From NCBI GenBank assembly GCA_914767715.1, contig OU612074.1:4043501-4107500 (forward strand): a stretch of 64,000 nt of DNA. The letters run 5' to 3'. Positions 56,577-64,000 of the stretch are shown in pieces. The notes under the pieces were generated by a model. The model was not told the DNA's origin. It saw only the letters and a list, made by a program, of their open reading frames with translations, and did no database searches. A program made the position numbers and the translations under genes. This stretch comes from Membranipora membranacea (taxonomy: Eukaryota; Bryozoa; Gymnolaemata; Cheilostomatida; Membraniporidae). Within the stretch, counting starts at the first letter, position 1. Each line of letters begins with the position of its first letter.

Positions 56577-59500
56577 CTCCTAATGTCAGTGTTATGGATT
56601 GGGTACATGTATGACTGATCCATGGTATAGGAGTGGACTATTGTTATTGCAGGACAAGAGGATGTAGGAGACTCTACTGCACAGATGGCAAACCCCCAGC
56701 CAGGTATGCAATGTGAACATCACCAGAGTTACCAGCATGCAAACTAAAGCGTTTAATGTGAAAGCTATTTAAATAAATTTCATCTTAGCATAATATTATT
56801 TACAGCCATAAAAATGCTATTTATAAGATTATGTCTACAACAATGTGAAGATAATTCCATCCACTGGCATAAACCTCGAACATTGTTTAATGTGTGCCGG
56901 TTTTGCTGTTGAGTAATAACAACAGTCCTCTGCAAGCATGTCTTTCCTCCTCAACATCAGAGTCATGTTTTCTGGCAATTCCAAAAAAAAACGCAAACCT
57001 AATGATATCAAAATTAAGTGGGCGGACAAGTGTGAAAGCAACAAAGCAAATTCAATACATTCCCTTTTTTGAGAGCTCTAACAAAACTTGGCATCATTTG
57101 CCAGACCAATGTGTTGTTACCAGTAGCTAGGTTGTACCAAACCCATAAATAAAGTTTCATCAGCATGTAGATATATGTTCAGATAGCCTGTCTTTACAAA
57201 ATTTGTTTCTGGGGGGGTACCTATGCCCACCTCAACAAAGCTTGTCAAGACATGCTAAACTTCAGACAAAGCCAACTGGCATATGTTAGAAATGTTTCTG
57301 TTATGTGAAATTCAAAGAGTTAAATAACTTCTCTTTTGCTCTAATTGTAAATAAAAATTCCATAACTCTCAAGATAGACTATTGAGCAAACGCTCACAAA
57401 CCTTTCAGGGAACTGAGAGGGGAATTTTTGCTGGCAGATAAAAGTAATATTTCATGATTGAGGTGGAATGTAAGTTGAGATTTATTTCTGGGCGTAGAGT
57501 GTCTGTTTTTATAAGGAGGAAGTATTTTAATGTTGTTATGATCACTTGAGGTTTATTTGGTGTAACTGATGTGAGCAAAAAGTCTGTAATCTACAACAGA
57601 ATCATAAGGCCTTTTAGTCCAAAACAGAGCTTTCATGTTCAGTGTGGTTTCGTTATTATACATAATCCATTCATTCTCTGCTGGTTATTTTATCCTTTTA
57701 CGCTACAGCAGAGAAAATAGGGGTAAACTTAGTCTCCTTACCAGAGCGTACTTCTTACGATTGTAGTTTCTTTCATTCAGTTTTATGGTTACAGACTGTG
57801 CGATAATAAATCACAAAATTTGCAAAAATGTCATCTTCAGAGCTAAATACACCAGGACTAACCGCTGAGACTCCTTTTCAAACCCGAGAAGAATTTGTTT
57901 TCTCCATACCCTATTTTCTCAGGAGGATGAGAAGAGAAACACGTCTCTGTTATGTGCGTCGGCAGTGACTCTCCCTAAGTACTACTCTACAAACAACAAG
58001 ATTCCAATAGCTTAGTAAAAAGAAACAGAACAATTTTCCAGGCCACGACTTCTCGAAAAGTGGTCACACAAAAAATTGATGCGTGTTTGTGTTTATCTGG
58101 ATATTTACGCCATAGAGTGTCAGAGCACTCCCCCCCCCCCCGCCGCCTACATCTGGCCATCTTTAATTTTTTATTGCAAAACTAGTATTACGTCACAACA
58201 GAAACATTGGAGGACCAAGGAGACGTCGACCACTCAGGTCACTATTACTTTCTCTAACTACCGCTTACTTGCAATATGATGAAATGGTATCAAGAAAGAT
58301 GGACAATGAGATCTACTTTTCTCTTGCCTTTGTCATGATAGTTGCTGAAAAGGAACAATGACTCCTTATTCAGTGGTATTATCAATTATTTGGCATAATC
58401 CAGGACACACAAGACAGGGAGAGGGAGATTTTCCCCAGAAATATGTAGGATAAACACCCTAATGTGAGTGGTAGGCAGAGTGGTGCCAAAGATTCTGTAA
58501 TTCCTTGATGTTATGATTAACTCAAAACATCACGAGCTGCCAAAGTCCAGCAGTGAGGCAAAAGAAATTATTGGATAAACAAGATTTGATGGCAAATCAA
58601 TGTCGAAAATCGATAATCAACTTGGACGCCAAAAGGATTCCATGAAGTTAATCACTCGCTAATCGCTTCCAGTTCCTTAAAGTGACATTTTTTATCGAAG
58701 ATATATCAAGTTTTACCGCCTTGTCATAAAGATTTATATGCGTTTTATCTAAGATTAGATAAAGAAGATATCATAACAAATTTTTAGTTGAGTTCAAAGT
58801 AGACTAAAGTTCAATTGCTGTTGCGCTGACATTAATCATATCAAGCTTTGTCGTCTGAGACATATTTTCTTTAATCTGTAGCGAGGATTTATGGTTCCTG
58901 GGATATTTATTCTCTTTTAATTATTATTTGCTGATGATACGAGTATCATCCCTTCTTGCGGAGAATTGTTCAATTGGGTACCCGTAGCCTTGTCACCAGA
59001 CAGAGGTACCAAACAAAAAATTAGCTGCGAGACAAAGCTAGGGTACCCCGTAGAAACATTTAGTTTGATAAACAATGTACGAACACTGTCACTGATATTA
59101 GGTCTTGGTCAGTCAACTGACTGCAAGAAAGCGTCCATTTGTGGGAATCTGGAAAGAGTCCCCTATGCATAATCTTTAACTCCATCTTCACTCTCCCGGA
59201 CAAAACAATACAAACTTGCAAAATGCCAGAACCAACCACCGAGTGCTAATTCTCTAATATGGAAGGTTACTCTTGATAAGCAACTTCAGATTCCAGGCAG
59301 TCTTAGTATACTTTTCTTGAACCCCTACTTCAGTCTTCCCTGGCCAGGGGGCCGCTGGGCACAGAGCAAGGGTCTTGGGGCTCGCTTCAGGTGTGTTTGC
59401 ATGTGTTCCTTCTGAGTGCCAAGTAAGAGGAAGGTTTATGAAGATCACACCCTACATATGTAGTACCCTCATCTATAATCTGCTCACCTATTTTGTTGGA

Positions 59501-61457
59501 AGTTGTCTTGTCTTGAGTAAAAAGAGACTTGGTAGTAAATGTACGTACTGACCAATAACAGGTGATAGACTGTAGGATGAGTATATTCCAAATACTTGAC
59601 AATGTTGTTGTGAATGTGAGAAGTCTGAGGTTATAAAGTGTGTGTGTTTATTATGTGAATTTTGGTTAATTGAAGCTGATCTGGCCTTTGGTGAGTTAAA
59701 TCCCTCAAGGTGAGAGTGGGATTCGGCTATTGGACCTCTCGCCTGATAGCTAGATTTCATTGATTACACATTCAATGCTCCTCGTTGGGTGTTATTTTTG
59801 TGAGCCCTAGAACATTAGGCTAAATGAGAGCTAATGATCTATTGTTGATCCAGTTATAAATTGTCTACTCCAGTTGAAATAGGTTAGCCAGTAAGGTATT
59901 GTAACGCAAGATCTGTCTATCTGAAACATGGAACGAACCTTCAGACTTGGCTGAGAACAAATATTTATAGCCGCCATTATCATTAACATACAGATTAACT
60001 TTTGCCTTTGCTTCCCTAATAAAACAGTACACATTACATTAGTTTTGGAACATATCTCACTTTTACTTTCAGATAAATCATAAGTTAGAGTGGTATCATG
60101 GTGACGATTTATTGGGCGACAGAAAGCAAGAAGTTATTTTCAGTCCCATAAAATTGTAATAATAATTCTTGCTGCATATAAATTATGGATATTAAAATAG
60201 CATATTTAGCTGGAATGGAATTCAGGCCAAAGCTGAATTCCTTAGGAATGAGTGATATCACTTAGCAGCAAGGTGCTCGTGATAAGCAGCGGTACAAAGG
60301 AGGGAGAGGTCGACAAGGAACATAAAACTGGGTCACCATAGCAAATAAATCAAGTAGCTGGTAATGGTAGGGAAAATATTTCACACTGTCCTTGATCATA
60401 AACATACAGGAAAAAACTGAACAGGGATTCGGATCAACGAGGGAACCTGTATCTCCCCTTTTGTTAACGCCAAACACTATCTTCAGATTTCAAGTCTGTT
60501 AGATTCATAGTCACATGTCCATGTTCCATGTTGATATTATGCATTGTAAGGACCCTATCTGCACGCCATGGACCTACCAACTGTATTCCCAACAAAAACT
60601 ACTCTGTCTCTACTAAGAGTAGATCTATTCTATTTCCAATTATTCTTTCTACGCTTTTTCTTTTTTCATAATGCATGGTTATCTACTCTTTTTTTAAGTT
60701 TTAACTCATACCCTGTGCCATATTTAAATTATATAACAATAGGTTTTTTTCCACTGGTATATGACTTCAGGTATACCCCAGAGCCCTTAATTTTAGTTTC
60801 ACAACGAAACAAAAATCCTTGGGGGTGCTCCCTGGTGCCTCTCCTGCACCCAGTGGCCCTACCAACTATATCCAACCAAATCTACTCTTTCTCCACAAAC
60901 GTAGTTGTTAGCCAAACGACCAAACAAGGTGCATAGTGCCAAATTTACTCCCCCCATGATGTATGTTCCAGGTGGCTGTTTTCCTGATTGCATTCCATCT
61001 TTGATTCATGCTGATGGTGAAACAGCGGACACAGGGCTGACATTGGTTGGCTGTCGCCAGGTAAGCTTGCCTAAAATAGTTGTGTAACCCCAATAACGAT
61101 GAACATAAATCAATAAAGTTCACTTTTTGTAAAATTGTTCTGCTCTGTTATTTTATTCAAGATATATCAATTTAACATCGTTTTTAAAAAAAACTGAGGA
61201 GGGAACATATCATTACTATATTTGGTACAATGACTCAGTCACATGATGTAGGGCTGGGCGGATGTAGGATATGTCTTAGCTAAGTGACTGAGCTTGCGGG
61301 TCTGAAGATGCTACGCCCGCCTCGTAATGTCAACGCTTACACCGAGGCGTTACAGTGCACACGCCCTTGTCCTCACACTAGGACATTAACTTGGCACGCA
61401 TCAGTCAAATTTATTACAATTTTGACGGATAGCTTGTCAACCCGGAAAAATCACTAC
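56577..61457. other. Long region without a confident gene
   Basis: About 4.9 kb. Weak coding hints only: a 46-aa ORF at 57828-57968 (MSSSELNTPGLTAETPF onward) and a possible Cys-containing exon ending at a CGCCAG/GTAAGC near 61063, preceded by a TTCCAG at about 60970. Neither has a recognisable domain or a partner exon. Also present: a C tract near 58130 and an imperfect inverted repeat at about 58977-59050 around GGGTACCC. Confidence 0.4.
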
Positions 61458-61465
61458 TATAAAAG
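61458..61465 (+). promoter_or_regulatory. TATA box of the Pro/Trp-rich secreted protein gene
   Basis: TATAAAAG. An initiator-like TCAGACC follows 31 bp later, putting the start site near 61491 and the ATG (61569) after a leader of about 78 nt. Spacing is textbook for a strong pol II core promoter. Confidence 0.7.
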
Positions 61466-61568
61466 AAGGGACTTGGATGGTAGGGAAATCAGACCTCACA
61501 GAGCCTCAGACAGGGCAACTTCTCCTCCTTCTTTTTTACCTACCTTCAAAACACAGAGAAGCAGAACT

Positions 61569-63658
61569 ATGGGTGAGTGTTGATTTCAGTGTAAAGGAAA
61601 GAATTAAATGTTATTTTTACACATATTTTTTTTCCATTATTTAAATATTGTTCATCAGATATTCAGCTATGTAATTAGTTACACGATTTACAGAACTTTT
61701 GCTGTTACAATAAGCAGTGCATATTCCAAAGATTTTTGTCATAACGTTATTAAACATGTAATGTGAATCTATAAAAAAGGAAATCAAATTTTTATCACTA
61801 TGTCTTGCACTTTTATCTTGGCATAAAATACCCTCCTATATGATGTTTCCATAACGTACCATAGATAGTTGCACGGGTGAATGTTGAGAATCAAAGATGC
61901 AACAATCATGAGCAAGTTATATTTCAAAACTAGATGGTGGAGCCTGTGAATTAAAAACTTCACACCGACCTATCATAATATGTAACCACCAATATGTTTT
62001 ATATATATTACATATTTTTTCTGGTGAATTAATAAGTCCAGGGACTTTGTGCAGTTTTATAACCCTATCATATCACCCATTGCTTAAATAAAACTTCCAA
62101 CAAGAGTTTGCAACTTTTCAGCTATGTTTTCTTGTTATTTTATAGATTGTAAGATCCCGTTAGTGTTTCTCCTGGCTTCTATTGGTAAGTGTCACTATCA
62201 TTTAAATTTTTTTGCCTCAATCCGAAAATTTTTTTAATTCAATGAGATTTATGCCAATAAAATTATATACATATATACCTGAATAATTCTAAACATAACT
62301 TTGACAATTCTTTACTTTCCTATCAAAGGAGGACTTTTGTTAAAATTTGTCCAGAAAATAGTAACTTTTTGTTTTTTCAGTTGTCACTCTCTGTGTATAA
62401 ATTGTCTATGCCCTTGACTCCATCACCAGAAAATGTTATAACATATAAAAGTAATAATGCAAGTCTTATTGTAGCCAAGGAGTTTCTCTAACTCCTTGCT
62501 GTAATGAAGTTTATGTGGATCAGTCTGGAATGTGGTTGGTGGAGTAACTCCATACTAACAAGCACATGACAGCGAGCTCTGTTATTTTAGCCAGGCTTTA
62601 TGTAGCCTAAGTGCTCAGATGGCTGCAATGCGATTCAGTCATTGCAACAGTCTGAGCACTTAGACTAGTCTCTATGCCTTTCATGATGAGAATCATATCC
62701 ATTTACCCTCATATCCTGTTCTTTCCCCTGAGACGATAAATCTTTTTGGGTACACTCTGATCAGTGTTTACTCAATATCCAAATAACAGGGCAAATTTAG
62801 GAGCATTTGAAGCTGCCCTGGGAACTAAACCTGTTTATTTTTTTCAACAGGAGCAAGTCTCGGATGGATGATGTCGTCAATGCCTCGAATGGCACCAATG
62901 CCTCGAATGGCACCGATGTCTTGGAATCCCATGCCACCAATGAATTGGATGCCAATGCCATCGATGCCATGGAGACCTCCTCAATCGTGGATCCAACACC
63001 CTCCCCCACCACCCCATCCTTGGAGACCAACAACTCACCCAACACCACGACCTTGGACAACAACTCCACGACCTTGGACGACAACACCACGGCCTTGGAC
63101 GACAACTCCACGACCTTGGACAACAAAAAAAACTCCTAAACCATGGAAACCACCAACGAAAGCTCCTCACCATTGGACCACAACAACCGCCCAAGTTTGG
63201 ACCACAACCACACCTGAGCCTTGGAGACCACCAACAACTGCCAAGCCTTGGAGTCCTCCAGTACACCACCACCCACATCCACCACATCACGCACCCTCAC
63301 CACGAACATGGGGTCCACCACCACCTCCACAATACTGGGGTAAGAACTGTTGCTTATTAACGTGGTATATATAACAATAAATATATCAATAACAATAAAT
63401 ATATATATATTACAATAAATCAGCCTGTATCTAAGCCCGAGTGTGGCCACTGATAATGCTCAAAACACAAAACTTGTAACAACAAGCTTAGCCTTCATTG
63501 CAAGAGTATAGTAAAAACTGAAGATTACATTTTGCTCCACACTTAGTTACTGATTTGATTTGATTATGGTAGTTGTCTGTGACCAGTTCAACACAATATT
63601 GGATACATTACTAGAGTTATAGTAATCACATGTATACTTTCCTCTCGCAGGCCACTAA
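61569..63658 (+). CDS. Secreted Pro/Trp/Thr/His-rich repeat protein, complete gene
   Basis: Four exons join in frame, all phase 1: 61569-61572, 62146-62184, 62851-63339 and 63651-63658 (TAA); 540 nt, 179 aa. Exons 1-2 give the signal peptide (MDCKIPLVFLLASIG), with likely cleavage near the ASLG that follows. The mature chain has a Met/Pro/Trp N-terminal part (MPRMAPMPRMAPM, PMNWMPMPSMPW), a core of PRPWTTT-type repeats (four tight copies, then looser PKPWKPP, PEPWRPP and AKPWSPP), a His/Pro block (VHHHPHPPHH) and the end PPPPPQYWGH. There is no Cys outside the signal peptide and there are many regularly spaced Trp. Such composition is typical of secreted structural, adhesive, mucus or shell-matrix proteins, or of Pro-rich antimicrobials; which one is not decidable here. 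Thr-rich repeats could be O-glycosylated. The strong TATA promoter suggests high or tissue-specific expression. AATAAA at 63962-63967. Confidence 0.82.
62476..62498. repeat. Inverted repeat with CAAGGAGTT arms
   Basis: CAAGGAGTT, 5-nt loop TCTCT, AACTCCTTG. Third occurrence in this window of the CAAGGAGT/ACTCCTTG stem. Lies in intron 2 of the secreted-protein gene. Confidence 0.7.
62607..62663. repeat. 24-bp-arm hairpin in intron 2
   Basis: CTAAGTGCTCAGA...TGCAATG and its complement, with three mismatches, around a 9-nt loop. Lies about 110 bp after the CAAGGAGTT inverted repeat, and the two may be parts of one decayed inverted-repeat element. Confidence 0.65.
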
Positions 63659-63961
63659 GAAGACCGATCGACCTTCACATTCAGCTGCATCATCCTGACC
63701 CTGACCGCCTACAAATGTACCCCTTCAATCTGCTCTTAACCCCAAACTGTTACTTACGTTATCATGGCACAGTTTTATATTATTGTTGATTAAAACTTTT
63801 ATCCTTCATTGTTTGAACTTACAGAAATACAGTTTTGTTTGCCCTTTTTTACGTTACATAACTTCTATTATAACTATGAAATTATACCATAAAACTTAAC
63901 TTTCATTTTCAAATTACGATTATTTCTTTCAATCATTTTGTTGAGACTTGTTGTACTCCCA

Positions 63962-63967
63962 AATAAA
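63962..63967 (+). terminator. Polyadenylation signal of the secreted-protein gene
   Basis: AATAAA about 300 bp after the TAA at 63658. An alternative, ATTAAA, lies near 63790. Confidence 0.55.
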
Positions 63968-64000
63968 ACGTTGATAGAAGCTGCATGTTTAAATTTTTAC

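Noticed and set aside
57828-57968. 46-codon ORF as a gene
   Set aside because: Too short, no domain, no supporting splice sites; mentioned only as a weak hint.
62807-63290. Alternative ORFs in the secreted-protein exon (Asn/Asp/Thr-rich forward frame and Cys/Trp/Arg-rich minus frame)
   Set aside because: Only the Pro/Trp frame joins the signal-peptide exons and a stop exon in phase; the others are by-products of repeat periodicity.

Overview
This is a window of animal nuclear DNA: AT-rich, with spliced genes (GT-AG introns of roughly 0.3 to 5.5 kb), TATA-box promoters and several families of mobile repeats. The gene content points to an invertebrate: a C-type lectin fused to the Cys-rich domain of short-chain collagen C4-like proteins, a sea-urchin-egg-lectin (SUEL)-type receptor, and a single NONO/PSPC1/SFPQ-type gene. 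I cannot fix the phylum from sequence alone.

Layout. (1) 336-2232 (+): 3' end of a secreted C-type lectin / Cys-rich domain gene that enters from the left edge. (2) 3079-16324: a deaminase locus. An intronless 302-codon gene (3079-3987) encodes a basic N-terminus and a zinc-dependent deaminase core (HTE, then PC-x9-C). A 4.76-kb block starting inside this gene is repeated almost without change at 9323-14080, giving a headless second deaminase ORF. A third piece, only the 5' half of the gene, lies at 15969-16324 in a patchwork of short copied fragments. (3) 18575-35999 (-): a nine-exon type I membrane receptor whose exon phases all join: signal peptide, one SUEL-type lectin domain, one membrane span, and a long cytoplasmic tail I do not recognise. 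A diverged relic of its last-exon junction lies at 16655-16955. (4) 36085-45044: no confident gene. (5) 45045-51875 (-): an 11-exon DBHS nuclear RNA-binding protein of 655 aa. (6) 52157-53653 (-): a 5'-truncated LINE immediately upstream of the DBHS 5' end. (7) 53654-61457: mostly non-coding, with a large foldback element centred on an 88-bp palindrome and a tRNA-derived SINE. (8) 61569-63658 (+): a complete four-exon gene with a TATA box for a small secreted Pro/Trp/Thr/His-rich repeat protein.

The genes look independent; nothing suggests an operon. The lectin and the receptor are cell-surface or secreted carbohydrate-binding-type proteins, and a deaminase next to them would fit an innate-immune reading, but that is inference. 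The strongest candidate for an undescribed system is the deaminase locus with its recent duplication and reciprocal gene halves. The receptor and the Pro/Trp-rich secreted protein come next.
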